Of a stretch of 64,000 bases of DNA, positions 1 through 14,700 are shown in pieces; within the stretch, counting starts at the first letter, position 1, and each line of letters starts with the position of its first letter. The DNA is taken from positions 11,216,001-11,280,000 of the forward strand of contig CANTUZ010000005.1 in assembly GCA_947846985.1 (NCBI GenBank). The letters are read 5' to 3'. The notes below the pieces were generated by a model. It was not told the DNA's origin and made no database searches. It saw only the letters and a program-made list of their open reading frames with translations. The position numbers and the translations under genes were made by a program. The stretch comes from Fratercula arctica. Lineage: Eukaryota > Chordata > Aves > Charadriiformes > Alcidae.

Positions 1-564
1 ATGAATCTCTTGGCAAAGGGGTATTTCAGATCAGTGGCAATGTGATCAGCATCCCCCTTCCTAATTCAGAAGTTTCTGCCTATGCAAGCACAGAAATAGT
101 CATCTGCTGCTGTGCTAAAACACAGGCAGTGTACGAAGTGACATACTGTACCTCAACTTCTGTCAAGCCCACCTGGCACCAAATTTCTTAGTTTTACAAA
201 CCTCCAAGCACTCTACTATATTTTGGTCTTTTTGTGGTATATGTATTGGTCATGAAGGCATTTTCACTGACGCAACTGGCAAATCCATCCTGAACCTGGC
301 AATCACACCAGTATGAGCATTTTAGCACACGCTAGGTTTTTGCTAAAGACATAAAGAAATGGTCATTGGCTCAGCCAAAGAAATTCCACCTAACGCCAGG
401 CAGAGCTACAACATATACACAAAGAGATTAAATTAGTGCTGCAGAGACTTATCAAGAGTGCTTGCATGAGTGACACCCCCATCATCTTTTGTGAGGTGCA
501 TATGAATATATTAGTACTCACCCCTCCAGACACCAAATTGAGCCATAGGATGATTTCCCATAAG

Positions 565-653
565 GACTGGTGGACTTGGTAGCGTTAGGTTAATGGTTGC
601 GTTTGATGATCTTAAGGATCTTTTCCAACCTAAATGACTCTATGATTCTGTGA
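565..653 (+). mobile_element. CR1 3'-end fragment
   Basis: The sequence GACTTGGTAGCGTTAGGTTA..., followed by GATGATCTTAAGGATCTTTTCCAACC and ending TCTATGATTCTGTGA, is the extreme 3' end of a CR1 element in plus orientation. It has only the 3' UTR, with no coding sequence. Confidence 0.85.
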
Positions 654-999
654 CATAAGAACAAGAAGTAAAAATATACTTACTTGCCTCTGAGGCTCAC
701 AAATGTTTATATGAAGCTATTAAAAAGCTGAGATTTAAAACAACACATTCATTTAAAAGAAAATGAAAGGTTGTTTCTGGTATGGCTGATGCAGTTATAT
801 GTTTTCTGTTGGGGGAAATTTATAGTCACATTATTGCTGTCAAGGAGGGTAGTGAGCCACAAGGATTTCCAGATGCCATGTGTGAAGTTTCTCATTTCCC
901 CTACTATACTAAAGTACATTATCACCCAAACGCAAACAAGCTTTAAAAAGTATCTGTCATTAAAACATGTGTGGCCCCCTTGCCTGGACTGGAGGTTTG

Positions 1000-1028
1000 G
1001 TTTTTTTCTTTTCCTTTCCTTTCCTTTT
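1000..1028 (+). repeat. Pyrimidine tract with (CCTTT)n
   Basis: A T-run followed by three CCTTT units. Confidence 0.8.
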
Positions 1029-4000
1029 AAGCCAGATAGGAGATCGTACTGCAGCACTCCCCAGGGGCCTAATACTGATCATACTGATGTCAACAGTAGT
1101 GCTATGGGCTGCATCCCTACTGCACGCTGCTCCCTGGCAGTGAGAAAACCTGGCTCTGCAAACAGCAACATTTCACTTGTAGAAAGCCAGTCAAAGGAGT
1201 GGAAGAATTGCTGCCACGACATCTCTCAGAACAGCTATGAACGTGAAAAACAGAGATTTAAAAGGACTACAGAAGATAAAAGGAAAAACATGACCAAGTT
1301 CCTCCTGTACCTGTAAGTACAACTTGCTGCACCATCAGACAGCTGAGGAACCCGTCCTGCGGTATGGGCACCAGTGAGCAGCAGGGACAGCTTCCTGCGC
1401 AGACCACCCTCACGTCTAGCAGTGTGTTCGCAGAGATGGCAACCCCATGCCAGAAGGACATTCAAAGGCAAAGACCACCTCCAGGACAGCTTCAGCAAGC
1501 CTGAAGCAGAACAGCCTCTCTTATGACTGTCTGGGATTGCTGTATGCTCAGGCGTGAGGCTTTCCAGTGGGAACGGGTGCTAAAGAATGCCTTGCAATTA
1601 ATGACCTTCCCAACTCTTACTAGGGGAACAGTAGAAGAATTAAAGTTAGAAAATCTTATGCCAGGGAATGAATTTTCATTCCCAACTGGATTTGTTTTTA
1701 AAAAAGGAAACAGAATTTATGCAAAGGCCCAGCACAACGGTGCTGAGGTGGAATCATCAGAAGGCTGACACTGTACAGTAACCGTTGATTTTTTATTTAC
1801 AGTGAAAGCCACAGTCTCAAAGCAGGTGTTTTGTTAAATGATGTTAACCTGAATCTTTTGTTGAAGATGAAAACTAAATGGGAGTTGTTGAATCCAAAGC
1901 AGAGCTGCCCATTCTGTCTCACATCTGGAAGCACACCAGCCACAAGATCTTGAGTGGGAGGAATAAAATCAGTTTTGCTCAAAATTCAGAATGAAACAGA
2001 AAATCTATTAAGGAAACAGGGACATGCCAGCATGCCTCACTCCAGCTGGAGAACTTCCCTACTTCTGCAGGGCCAGAGGCACAAAGTGGCACCCATTCTG
2101 AGGTACACTTAGCAGAACGAAGGCTGAGGAGAGCACATAGCAACCAAAATGATTGTATGCCAGTTTTATCACATAAGCTTTTGTCCATTATGTGAAGAAA
2201 CAGTTTCCATGTCTTCAAATCTTTCTTATGGTGCTCCCACAGAGGGTATATACAACATAAGCCTCAGATATCAAAAGGACACTCTTAGAAGCATTAAAGC
2301 AAATCCCTGAAACTATGTTTTCTTAATCACATCAGACACTTGGCTTGAAGTTATGCTATAGCATTTTCTGAAAGAAACATAGATCTGAGTAACATAAATG
2401 GTCCCTCACTGTCCTGTTCCACATTAATACCTGGGAAGAGAAGAACTGAATCTCTGCTACAGCAACCGCTGCAAATAGCTGAAGACTCAAGGTGCAGAGT
2501 GTGCACATTTGATGAAACAGAAAACAGCCAAGGCAATTATTTCCATTAACTTAAGACAAGTCAATATGGGCAAACACCTTTTCAAATCTATACAGGGCAA
2601 ATCATTGCCTTGCTGTAGTATCCTGATTGAAGCTGAACCGCCTGAGTCTTCATGGCACTCACTTACTCATCCAGAGTGCCTACCGCACCTGTCAGTGCTT
2701 GATACTCCAGTCTTGTTAAAACCCAAGGTAATACATTGAAAACAAAAGTGTCAATACAGTGCTTTCAAAACGATCACTCTGGCTTCTCCTTCATCTTTTC
2801 ATTTCCACGAGATTAATTAAAGACTTAAATTAAAACATAAGCCCATTTCTAAAAGTTTTTAAAATTCAGTAACTCCGATCTTTTCATCCTAGTATTTATT
2901 TTCTATTGTAACATCTGCCATTATGGCAGGCTTTTGTTTGCATCTTTTCCCATTCTTACCTGGACAAAGGGCTCTTTTTTATTCTCCAGATAAAAAAGAA
3001 GTGAAGATGTCAGACATTTTTATGTGCACAAGTAAGGTCTTTCAAGGGTGAATATGAGCTAAATCGCAGCTCTAAAAATTAATTCACAAACTTCTATGCC
3101 TGAATCATTTGCTGATTCTCTGAGCATTGGGAATACTTTGACTTGTGTGTCTGAGAAAGTGAATCTCCACAGAAATCAGATCTCAGTCCACCTTCTTTCT
3201 GTACCTTCCCAAGCAAGACCCCCAAAGGCGCCTGCCTGCCTGTCAAGAGAGAGGTGTAAATATCCAGGTATTTGCCCAAGAGAGAATGCAGTTGGACTCA
3301 TCTATGTCTACCAGGCTGCACAGGGGAGGCACGGGACCATGCTATGGCAGGATCAAGGTCTTTCACTTGAAAACGCCTTTTCTTAGTCTCTGCCTTTGCT
3401 GAAGAGCTGCCAACTGTTATCCTCTGCCCACAGTCCATCCTGCCAGCGTTATCTCTTAAACTGAGGGTTGTCCTCACGTTGCTGCCAACAGTAGGTTTGA
3501 ACAAGTGCTTCTGCGAGCAGCAGAACCAAGGAGGCCTGGTTTCCTATGGCTCTGGATCCAGACAATGAGCTTTTGCATGGATTCTGGTGCCTCACCTCCC
3601 GAGGGCAACACTCAGCCTTTCCCCAGCAAGATGCTCACAGGGTCTCTCTCCCATCTACCCACTTTCCTGTTTTACATTTCCTAAAGTGCACCACTTCTCT
3701 CACAGTTCAGTTATCATTGAGCAAAGGATTTGCAAAAGTGACTGGGGAGAACGGGCAGGCAGACATTTGTGGACTGCTTTGGAGCTGTGGACAAAAGACA
3801 AGTTTAAAAGAGCGAGTCCAGTTTCACTGTTGTATTCAAATTTGAATTTAAAGCTCAGTTGCTTATGACATTTGAACATGATTGCGAACTGTGGGTGAAG
3901 AAAACTCATCTCAGCCATCTAGATCCTCTGTCCTTGCAGTAAGCAGTAAAGACCACAGGAAAAGAACAACAGAGACCAAAGTGGATCGAGAAGTTTTCCT

Positions 4001-4536
4001 CTTCGAACAGATTTTCTCTTCTAAACTTGTTTCATGGTTGTGCTTGAGCAAAGATAACAGAAACCTGGGATAAAGCTCTTTATGCTGGAGACATTAGTGG
4101 ACAAAAATAACAAATTCAAACCCAGTTCCTACATCTGGTATTTTATATAGCTGATGGTGTTCACATACTCAATACAAACCTCTTACTAAACTTGGGTTTA
4201 AAATAGTTTAGGATTAAGTAGAAATTATTAATATTTTACAATGCCAAAATGTTTATTTTGATTGCGATAGTAAAACTGTTGACCTTATAACTTTAAATTA
4301 ATGTTTTTCTGACTTCGGGAATGAGTAAATTGCACTAAATTATATTAACTATTATAATTTATTCTGATTTGAGAATCTTAAAACCAGTACAAATTACATA
4401 AATTAGGCATACCTAATCCCTATGCTTAAGACCCCTTAAAGTCAATCTTGTTCCTTGGAATTTGAAAGGTTTCATTGAAGTTGTTGTCAGTGGCATCTTA
4501 AGGTGCATATATAATGAAGAGCTTGATTTTAAATGC

Positions 4537-4577
4537 GGGGGGTGGGGGGGGGGGTGGGGGGTGGGGGGGGGTGTGGG
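4537..4577 (+). repeat. G-rich tract, G-quadruplex-prone
   Basis: G-runs of 5 to 12 are separated by single T bases and end in GTGTGGG. It sits in otherwise AT-rich intron. At least four G-runs of three or more are present with loops of 1 to 3 bases. Confidence 0.85.
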
Positions 4578-6379
4578 TAATTGCTGTCACAAAATAAAAT
4601 ACACTTCAAAAAATCCTGTTTCGTTTCATATAAATGTCTCTTTTTCCTAAAATGTGGGAAGTAAAACCATCTCGCATTCAATACTAGGCTCAGTAGAAAT
4701 CATTGGCCCAAAAGTTCAGCGTTGCTTTCTACAACATAAAATCCAATACATCCAATAACAGATTACATTAAATTTGACCTAACCAGTGGACAGAGTTCTT
4801 TATCAAGAAATAATACCCTTTTGCACAAAATCAATATTTTGAAGGATCATACTCTTAAAGTGACCTATGGAATTATAACACCTTCCATATTCCCAAGAAG
4901 ATTACAGTAAACCAAAGGATGCTATATGCTTACATCCGATACGGCAGAAGTATCTACTGAGCCATGTAGGAACAGGCCTCAAGTATTAAACACCCAACAC
5001 TGTTTTCAGGATCAAAGAAACTATGCAAAATAAGCTAGGAACAGCCTCATCCAAAGGTAGTTCAGTCTGTAAGAACAGAGAAATTGACCCATTTCACAAG
5101 AAATGGACACAATTTCCAGAAGACTGTGTTTGATCAAGATTTTCCCCATTTTTCCTTTATCAACCCACTCAACCTGCAATACAAATGCAGGGTTCAGTTC
5201 CAAAAAAAATACCAGCATGCTGAAGGCATCTAGAAGAGCAGTAAATTACTGGTAGATTGGAAAGATTGATTTGTGAAGAAGTTACAACGAAGTGGAGACA
5301 TTGCAATCAGCATGAACACGGTGTAAAGACTGAGTCTCCCAGCAATCTCTGAATGCCCTCAATTCCCACTAGCAGACTGAAATCAGTGGGAGCTCAGGAC
5401 ATTCAACAATTCATAAAATTAAAGCAGGGCAACGACTGTTTTTATTGTTTGTTCTTGGCAGTACCCTTTAGGAGCTAGACGCTGAAGGAATGCATGATCT
5501 ATGTTGTGACAACTTTGCAATTTAGAAAGATTTAAGCAAAAGGGATAGAGTAGTGAAAAGGGGTGTAACAAGTGACTGAAGTGATCAAAACTGATGATGG
5601 CTGGTGTTCTCTATTAATACAGCAATCTCTGTATTACATGCAGAGACTATTCCCAAAGCAGCTCAGCCTACATGTTATTGACATACTCATTTCCTACAAA
5701 TCACAGTAAAACTCCTTGCGTGCTTCAGAAGGCTATAATCTAGAGGACGGTGGGTATTATACGTGGAGAGGTTCGCAGGCCAGCTCTGGCACTACATTGC
5801 ACTCACGGAGAGAGCGTGCAGCAGGACATACCCGCTGCCAGTGGGAGTGAAAGGGGCTGATAAATGGAGGTGGGGAGAGCAGAGAGCAGCCCAGGGGGGC
5901 AGGGGCTGCTTCGTGGGCACAGACAAGAGTGATGCAGTATGTGAGCATGCAGGAACACAGCTGAGTTGTATAAAGACAGAAGAGAAGCAGAAATAGGGTT
6001 TTTTTGACATGATATGTGAGAATATAAACAGAGGGATGATCTTAACAAATATTAAGCAAGAAAATACTTTCTGGATTTAAAACAACCTCCAAGGAATGTC
6101 CCATGTCAAGGCACTAAGAATTAAAATGTGCAATGCACTAGAAAATATATCGAGAGGAGGAAACTTCCACCAATTCTTTTTTTTTTCCAATGGATGTATA
6201 TTTAATATTTTCTTCCTGTACGACCTAACAATCTATACCTATAACAGAGCTCCAGGTGACAGGCACACCATAAACCATGTGACAGGCCTGCAACACAAAT
6301 ATCCCTGAAGGAGCTCAAACTCAAAAACTCTACAGTACCAGTACTGTTATTTACTTCGACTCATATGATTTAGTTTTAG

Positions 6380-6461
6380 GTAGTCCTGCAAGGAGCTGGG
6401 AGTTGGAGTCAATGATCTTTATCGGTCCCTTCCAACTCAAGATATTCTATGATTCTATGAC
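6380..6461 (+). mobile_element. CR1 3'-end fragment
   Basis: The block CTGCAAGGAGCTGGGAGTTGG, then GGTCCCTTCCAACTC and the terminal ATTCTATGATTCTATGA, marks a plus-strand CR1 3' end of about 80 bp. The intact octamer pair at the end suggests a younger insertion than the stub at 565-653. Confidence 0.88.
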
Positions 6462-8724
6462 TCTCTTCACAGTCACATTCCTCTAAACCTGAGAGTTTAA
6501 TAGCCACACCCAGAAGGCACTCCTTACTTATCTTTCTGGTTTTCTTACACAAAACAGAGAGTAAGAAAAGTAGGAGGTGATAAATCACTGGATGATTCCT
6601 CTTCAAGAATGTCTGCAGCAAGTTAGTGCTGTATTACTGACACTTTTCTCATTTATCGCACTTTTTCTAACAAATTACAGTTTTTATTCAAGCATAGACT
6701 CTGCATTTCTTATACACTTGGAATATGCCAAAATACTTCCACAAGTCATTTCCTTTTCTTTGAGGGAAAAATCAAGTAAAATAAGGACCTACTGTAAAAG
6801 CAAGCGGCTGTCCCGCCTTTAACTTCCTTCTAACGCTTAACACTAGGCTTAAAATTGTACCATATAAACACACGGAAGCTGAAACACCATGAGCAGCCCT
6901 TCCATCTACTTTGCTTTACACATTAAACCACGATTCAAACAGAGTCCATTAAGACATCTAAATGTGACTTACCACATGTGTTAATTGGGTGGGGGAAAAA
7001 AAAAGAAAACACAACCCTCGAATGTGGACATTTATGTATTCCCATTATTCAGACCCTCTTGATGCCACAATCTCCCACTTCTATAGTTTATAAATGTTTG
7101 ATTTAAAATATAGCCATTTTATCATTTGTACCACATTTACCTCATCTTACCACTGTTCTGACTGGATGAGAAGCTAATGTAGCCTACACTGTCTGGTCAA
7201 TTATTGCATGGACACCAGGGACCAATTAATGCCATCCATAAAAGCCTGAATCATTCTGTCAATTAACTAGAACTAACTATGTCATCAGATATATTACTGG
7301 TGAGCAAGTCTATTTGGTTGCAATATGTCTTGAAGGAGAGCAGTATCAAATGAATCACAATTGACTTGGACAACTGCTAGCATAATTTCAGAAGATGAAA
7401 AGACAAATGTGGTAGTTATTAGTGGTCCCCTGAGGAATTACAGCCAAGCAATTGTAATGTGCTAAGACTGTACTAGCAGGTGCCCACAGCACAAATCAGG
7501 CAGAGGGTTAAATCAATATTTTCAATTTCTTAGGATCAATCCAGTGTTTGAACAAGATGGAAACTTGTTAGCAATTGGCAGAATGTGTAAATGAAAAGTC
7601 AAACTTCTTATTATTTGTTAAAAAGGAATCAGTGCTCTGCATCATGCCCTTGGCACAAGGTAATGCTTTCATGATCCAGTTGCTTGGGCATTCACTAAAA
7701 ATCTAGCAGTTCTTAAATTTTAATAGAGTGCAAAAGGTTACTTTAATACACGCCGAACATTCAAGATCTTTAAAAATGATTGAAGTGTCAATAGGAAAGT
7801 TTTTGAGCTGTGACAGCAGCATAGTTATTAATGATTAGTGCAAGAAGCAGAAGAAACCTTGATTGCTTTAGGAAAGTCTCACCAGGAATGCAGCTTGGTA
7901 TCTTTGGTACAACTTCACATTTATTCTGTTTCATGTGGAAGAACCTTACGATTATTAAGTGATTCTTTACCAATTCAACAAGAAAGAAAAAAATGACCTT
8001 ACAAACTGATTTCATTTATCACTGCTGGGTTTAAAGATGCCTATAGCAGAACTTAGAGTTGGCATCATATTCTTTAGTTTTGACATGAATGTATCAAATG
8101 CATCCTTACATCTTATTACTGTTTTATAAAAAGAAGTCTCCAGCTACCCTGACAATCAGGTCAGGTTTGGATAAAACACGTAAATTTGAGCTAGGGAAAC
8201 ATACCCTTAAAATGATACCTTAGACAGGGCACAGCCAGACCTCTGGGATTTGGAAGCAGAAAGTTGGCAAGCAACATTATTATACCTGGGAAAACCAGAT
8301 GATGCTGTTTCCATGACCCCTAACTCTTTAAGCCCATTATTTCAAACGGATCAAAAATATGAACACTTTTCATGTTATAAAACTAAAGCAATTTTTATTA
8401 GGAAAACAAATAGAAAGCTCTGACGGTTAATTAAAAAGTGGAAACACAACAAAACACAGTTTTGAAACACAGATGCCTAAAGAAAGTACCCACGCTTCAA
8501 GCATGAATACCTTTCTCTATATGTTTGTCTGATATAGGAATTCTTTGTACTGTCTTCAGTGTTTGAACTTCAACATATGGGCACAGACAAGCACAGAGGT
8601 AGGTGAAGATCCTCTTTTACAATTGCCAGGGATAGAAATACTGGTTTTAATGTTCTTTGTTGGCTTTTCTTTAATTGTGAAGATAACAATAATTACAAAG
8701 TTGGAAAAATGGTTCATCTGACTG

Positions 8725-8790
8725 GAGTGCCTTTCATCCGAAGGATCTCAGAGCACTCTCAGCACCAGAGCAGGGAAATGATCTCTCGCT
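8725..8790 (+). repeat. Possible ancient amniote repeat fragment
   Basis: The block CTTTCATCCGAAGGATCTCAGAGCACTCTC resembles the CATCCGAAGGATCTCAAAGCACTTTAC motif found in many old amniote interspersed repeats. The rest is too diverged to assign. Confidence 0.4.
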
Positions 8791-11700
8791 CAGCATATGG
8801 TGAACCTATGAATTCACTGCTACAGAAAGTTATTAGCAACACCTCTATAGCTGCTGTTTTTTAAATAATAGTTGCAGCCTTCACTGATACAGGCCAAAAT
8901 AATAAAGAGCACTTGAACTTCAAGAAACTGCAAACCCTTTTAAAGCTTTATATTAGATGTTGCAGATGAAGTAGGAGATTATTTCTTCTTTTCACAGGAA
9001 AACAAGGGTGCTGAGCCAAATGAAATTAAAAAAAAAAAAGTCATCAAAGTGGATTTCCCTATTTCAGGGCTGGCCCAGCTAATCTATTATCAATGTCTAA
9101 TTCACTGCAGCTTTGTCTGATTTGCACAATGCATTTGTCAAGACCTTTTTTTCGATGTACATCTAACACAATATGGGGGGCGCTCCACACCACAGAGCAC
9201 TGGGTCCAAAGTACACAGATACTCTATCAGTGTAAGACAGGTCTGATAAAACCATGGGAATGCAAAACATTGCAGTACTTCCTACTAAATTGGTCCCAAT
9301 TAATCACAAAAAAATAAGAGAAAGAACTCATTATAGTAATGATATAGTTATTCTTTGAAGAATAATGCAGGGAAGATAAGCCCTTTAATCCAAGATATGC
9401 AGCCAATAGATTTTTTCTTGCCTAACCCCTGTATCTATGCACCATGTATCAGTAACGACGTGTGTTTTTGGCTCCCTGTACACACCCCCAGGTGAAAACC
9501 ATTAGCTGGCTTTATGGAGGATACAGCATACATGTACTTCCTTGTGTTGGACTGGGGGAGCTCGAAGAACCTACACCTTTAAGAAGCACGGCGAACGAGC
9601 ACAATCATTTGAAACCAAGGTTCAGCAAATAGGAGACAATAAAATATGGAGTAACTTGAAACCAGCCCACGCACTGCCCAAGAGAAATCTCCAGCTTGTC
9701 TCACTCTCAGACACACCCTTGCAGCTCTTCTGGAAAGCTGTGCCCTGTTTGCAAGACAAGGAGCTAATTGATTCAATCGTCTTCTGTATGCGCAACTATA
9801 AAATAAAGTGCATAAAGAACAGTGCGGACGTACGGCTCAGCTGACTGCTTAAAAGACTCTGCTGTCTAACAACACACTGATCACAGAACAAGCGCCGCAA
9901 TTGTTCCAGCCAGACGCCACGGGACCAAGAATGCATAATTTCAGTACTTGTGTGTCCAACAGTAGGATATATTGGCAGCAGAATAGCAAACCAGCTTTAA
10001 GTTCAGCTATTGTTAACATTTTTCTCTACCATCTATGGAGTTACCGAGACAGTATAGAACATGGCTGGTCCATCCTCTGCCACCAGCTCACACACCTGCC
10101 AGAGCGCCTCCTCTCCCTGCGCATAGCAACAGATTTTCATCTTCACAAAGTGGCATTTTTTTTTCCACTGATAAATTATATTCTTTAACTTCCTCTGCAA
10201 CAACCTTTGAGCTGGGGTTTCCACAGTTGGCCAGAAACCAGAGAAAACAAAGTCAATCTTTTCAGACTGAAACTGATATACCACTCGGTACCTCCATTTG
10301 ATTTCTTTTGCAGTGTGATTTATTTCACAGACTTTCTGGTTCTGACCCAGTAGAACTCACCAGGCTGGAGGGAAACTCTGACACTGGATCTATATGAAAA
10401 TTCCTGGTGATGTGAGGGGAGGGTCATTTGCCACAGAAACATAAGGCCAATACCTCTGCTGTACTCAGCCCAAGGTGATGGATCTAAGGGCTCTACCATT
10501 TCAACTCTTTAAAAGCAAAATAGGATGAGACGCATTTCAAGCAGAACAAGGAACATGCAATCTTTGTATTCATGTGGCAATCCTTCTGCTAAGCAAAGGC
10601 ATCAATCAATTCCACTAATGATGAAAGGGAGAAATTTTATGTCAGGGTCCATTCGGCAAATTCTGAATTCAAACACCACTCTCGGATCTCAAACATAACA
10701 AAACTCACTATTAATTAAGAACGAGCCATATAAAGCTGGATAGTAAAGAAGTCTAAAATCACAAGGTTCATGAAATCTTTCAATGTTATTTATTTTTTAT
10801 CCAGAAATGATGATATGAAAAAAATATTTAGCATATATACTTATTTTCTCTATGAAAAAATGGATTGAAAATTCTGAAAATCTAGGAAAAAACATACATC
10901 AGGAAAATAATTCTAAGCATATTTCCACAGAGTCATTGAGCTTCTCATATAGGTTCTTTTGGTTTAAATATGGAGTAATTTCACCAAACAGGGCAACAAA
11001 GTCAAACTGATGTAAAACTGGGGTCTGTCTGAGGAGAATCAGCTTTAAAGTATTTACCAGATTCCACAGATTTCAGACACATAACTTACAATCCTCACGA
11101 ATGCAAGTCAGTGGGGATCTGGCAGTTCTCTACCAGGGTACGCAGGAGCTATGATTTTGGTCAAGTTAGAAATTAATTTCCATGTCTTGGCTAGACAAAT
11201 CAAGCAAATCAGAAAGATGATAACAAACTAGTGCGCCCATGAACATCATGCCCTCTGCTTTCTGACAAAACCAACAAGCAGCAGTATCTGGCCAGGTGTC
11301 CCCATGGACTTCAAGATAGGATTTCACCTCAGGCTCTCAGTTGCCTCTGCCCCACAAACGAGCGACTCCTCCTGAAGTCACCAGCAATGCCGTGATTCAA
11401 TTCAGTCAAATTCTTACACATGACTAAATTCAGACAAATTCTTTCTGGAATAAAGGCAGGGTTTGAGGATCACATCACAGGAGGAAATATTTACATGTTG
11501 CATCTGATTTCACATTGGTTTAACTTCACTGAATTCAAAGGACTTAGTGACAGTTTGCCCACAAAGAAGTGACCCTGTGTTTTTCCTTTCCTTACCTCCT
11601 CGCCCAAGCCCCAAGCCCTACACTAACGAAATATGACAACCCATACAGTCAGCCATACACTTGATAAAAGAACTTGAATCTGTCTGCTATTAATGCTCTT

Positions 11701-14700
11701 GTCCTCAACTCTCTTTAGTATTCACTGATCTTCCACATACCTGGAGGCCTGACTCTCCTCCCATCCCCCCATTTTATGACTCTAACTTTGTGATGACTCA
11801 GAACACCCATATCAAGGCTGCTCCTTCCTGGTCAACCAGCCTTACAGAACGACTTCTTTTCGGCTCCTCTGATCAACATGATCCATCTTGATCTTGCTAC
11901 ATCATCTTAGTAAGGTTTTCATAGAATAATGAGTCTTGGGGACAGAAAAGGCAGGAAGCAGGATTTCTCTCCAAGGCCGGAGCGTGGCACGCCTGCCCTC
12001 AACTGCGCCTTAAGAGAGGATGAGGTGATCACCCCTTGCCCCTCAGGTGAGCAGCTCCCCTCATCACAATAACCAGCAAACAGGTCTCCACATTAACATC
12101 CAAAAGATCATTTACAAAGAAAATAAAGGCAAGATTCTCAAGTCTGTTGCTACACATAATCTATTATTTCTCAAATTGCTATTATTGTTTCCATTATCAC
12201 CAGTATACTTCTATCGTGTAAAAAATACACTCAAATAAAAGGATTTAAATATTTTCTTTCCAGAATTGCATGCTTTGAAAAGCAGAATCACAACTCTGCA
12301 TATTCTTTCTTCAACTAGAATTTCTCTCCCATAGTGCTGTGAAATAGAGAACAGTATTTTACCACAACCTGTTAATGTTTTGCTTGGATGTGGTGCTGCT
12401 GTTAGCCAAAATGGAGGGCAACAATAATCCTGACTGATCATCACTCCAGAATAAGCACCAGAACCAGGAAAATCATTGCAACTAAATAGCAATACAAAAC
12501 TAAACGCAATCACTTTGTGATCAAATTTATGTCATACATTTAATTAGAATAGTCATAAAAATATATCTGATTATTTAGAATTCAAAGTATAGCCCGCAAG
12601 GTCAAAATGAAACCTAGTGCATCCTAAACTCCGCTTAAACAAAGAAAAGGAAACCCCTGTAGTATTGAAATCGATAGAGAAGTCACTCATGCTCCCGCAT
12701 AACTGATTCTGAACCCTGCGTAGTTTTGTTCAAGCAGATATGCTGAAAAGCACTCGGTATACAAATGCTGGTTAATACTTATTTTACTCACACGGCAATG
12801 TCAGACTGAAAAAAAACGTGTTGCAAATTATTCCATGACGTTGATGAAGATGTTGAATTGCTGCATCATGTTGATGATATTCTATAAGACAGATGTGTAC
12901 AGCCTGCATAATTTAGGCTTAGCATAATAAACATTATATTTTTATGTTAGATCAGAGTAAATCAGTGAAATCTATTCTAAATCTAAGGCAATGAAGTTGT
13001 CTCTCTGGATTTATTCACAGAAATATGTCCAATCGCTTTTGGACTCATGCAGATTTTATGTTTATACAGAAGAGGTGACTTCTTGCTTAAACTGAACTTT
13101 GCATAAGTTAAATCCATGGTGCAAAAAAATCTATAATTATAGGTGCAATATCATTCACTGAAGAACACAGCTTTTCAAATTTAATTATAAACCCTAAATG
13201 TACTTAGCTAATCTGATCAATTGCAAGTCACTAGCAAAGCACATTCTAATTTTCAAGACAGATGAAATTTTGCCACCTCTCAGCTGCTGTGAGAGCCAAT
13301 GTCAGGTGAAAAGTAAGATAAACCAGACAAGCATGTTTTCCAAGCACCACATTGCAGCAAATTTTTATGACTGTGTTTGCAGAGATGTTCCCTGCAGATC
13401 GTTGATTTGCTAAGGCTGGTTTTGTCTTGCTGAGCCTCTGCTGAGCAGCAACCACCCTTTTGAGGAGGCAACAATCCCTTTTTTGACAGGTCCCATTGTC
13501 TTTTCTTGCCCCAGGAATGCAGGAGACCAGTTCTCAAAAGCCTCTTTATGAATGTCTGAGGGGCAAAGCTGAACTTCTACATATAGAAACATAAGCAATA
13601 TCTCAAAATAGCTCCTGAGAGGTCCTGCTCCAACCATAACTGCTGAGCTTACCCTAACAGAGCTGGAGCAGAGACTGAAGTAAAGTCTTTCTTCAGGCAC
13701 TTGCTCCAGCAACATGACTTTGCCCCTGTTCTCCTGCTGCCACTGAGCTGGGGAGGCTGTAGTGTCAGCCCAGCTCTGCTGGATCTCTACTGAATAACCA
13801 GCCCCTCACAATAGAAAGGCACCCGATGTGTTGTGACTCTGGATCATCAAACCCGTCTGGCTTCCTGTATCTTTTCTGTAATATCAACCCGTTCTCTTTT
13901 CTGCCACAGCAAGTTTTTTCAGATGGAGACCACCTCCTCATAATGAAAAATAAAAGCTTAGGGTACTGCAATACAACCATATTTTCAACACTCCAGCTAG
14001 GTAACAAGCCATCAGACCATGCGATATACAGCATCTCTCTTCACAAGCCTCTGGTAATTCTGCTTTAGTTGCACATAGTGTCATTCATACGCATGGGCTT
14101 GAGGGTACTCTGGGCAAAAAAGGCAAATTTGAGCCCAAAACAAATGGTTTGCAAATGGTAAGATCAATACTACAGCCAGTCTACTGTAAATAGACGGCAA
14201 AATTAGCATATACAATAATTGCCAGTTTGTTTCATGGCTGCATTTCCTTTTATTGTAAACATCATCTTAAAAGCTCCTGATGACACAGCAGTTGCAAAAT
14301 GAACTGCTCTAATCACAGCACACTCTCAGGTTGACACAAAGGCACTTTTAAAAGGAACTAGTATCACATTATAATTACATAGCTATAATATTATTTATTA
14401 TTTGCAATATTTGCAGTTACTTTGAGGTCTCAATTCCATGGTACCGGCTGTTTAAAAACACAGTTTCTCAAAGCTTAGCACAGAAAATGAGAGACAACAG
14501 GTAGATGTAATGGGCAGGCGAAAGGCACAGCAGAGAGGCAAGAATAGCCTGACAGCTGTGCCAAGTAAAGTAACCAGTATTTTCCTCTTTTTAAATAAAT
14601 TTTGGCACATGTAGGGGCAGGCAAATCAAAGCAATTCAAACGCTGCCAGAGCCCTATTGACATCTATACAGTGTGCTGTTTCTCTATGAAAAAAATGAAC

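Noticed and set aside
771..1316. 181-codon open frame, plus strand
   Set aside because: Low-complexity start, no recognisable domain, overlaps a pyrimidine repeat, no conserved family features; expected by chance in 64 kb of intron.
11921..11945. TTTTCATAGAATAATGAG as a minus-strand CR1 end
   Set aside because: Only one octamer-like word; the conserved CR1 3' UTR block (GGTTGGAAAAGACC on the element strand) is absent next to it.
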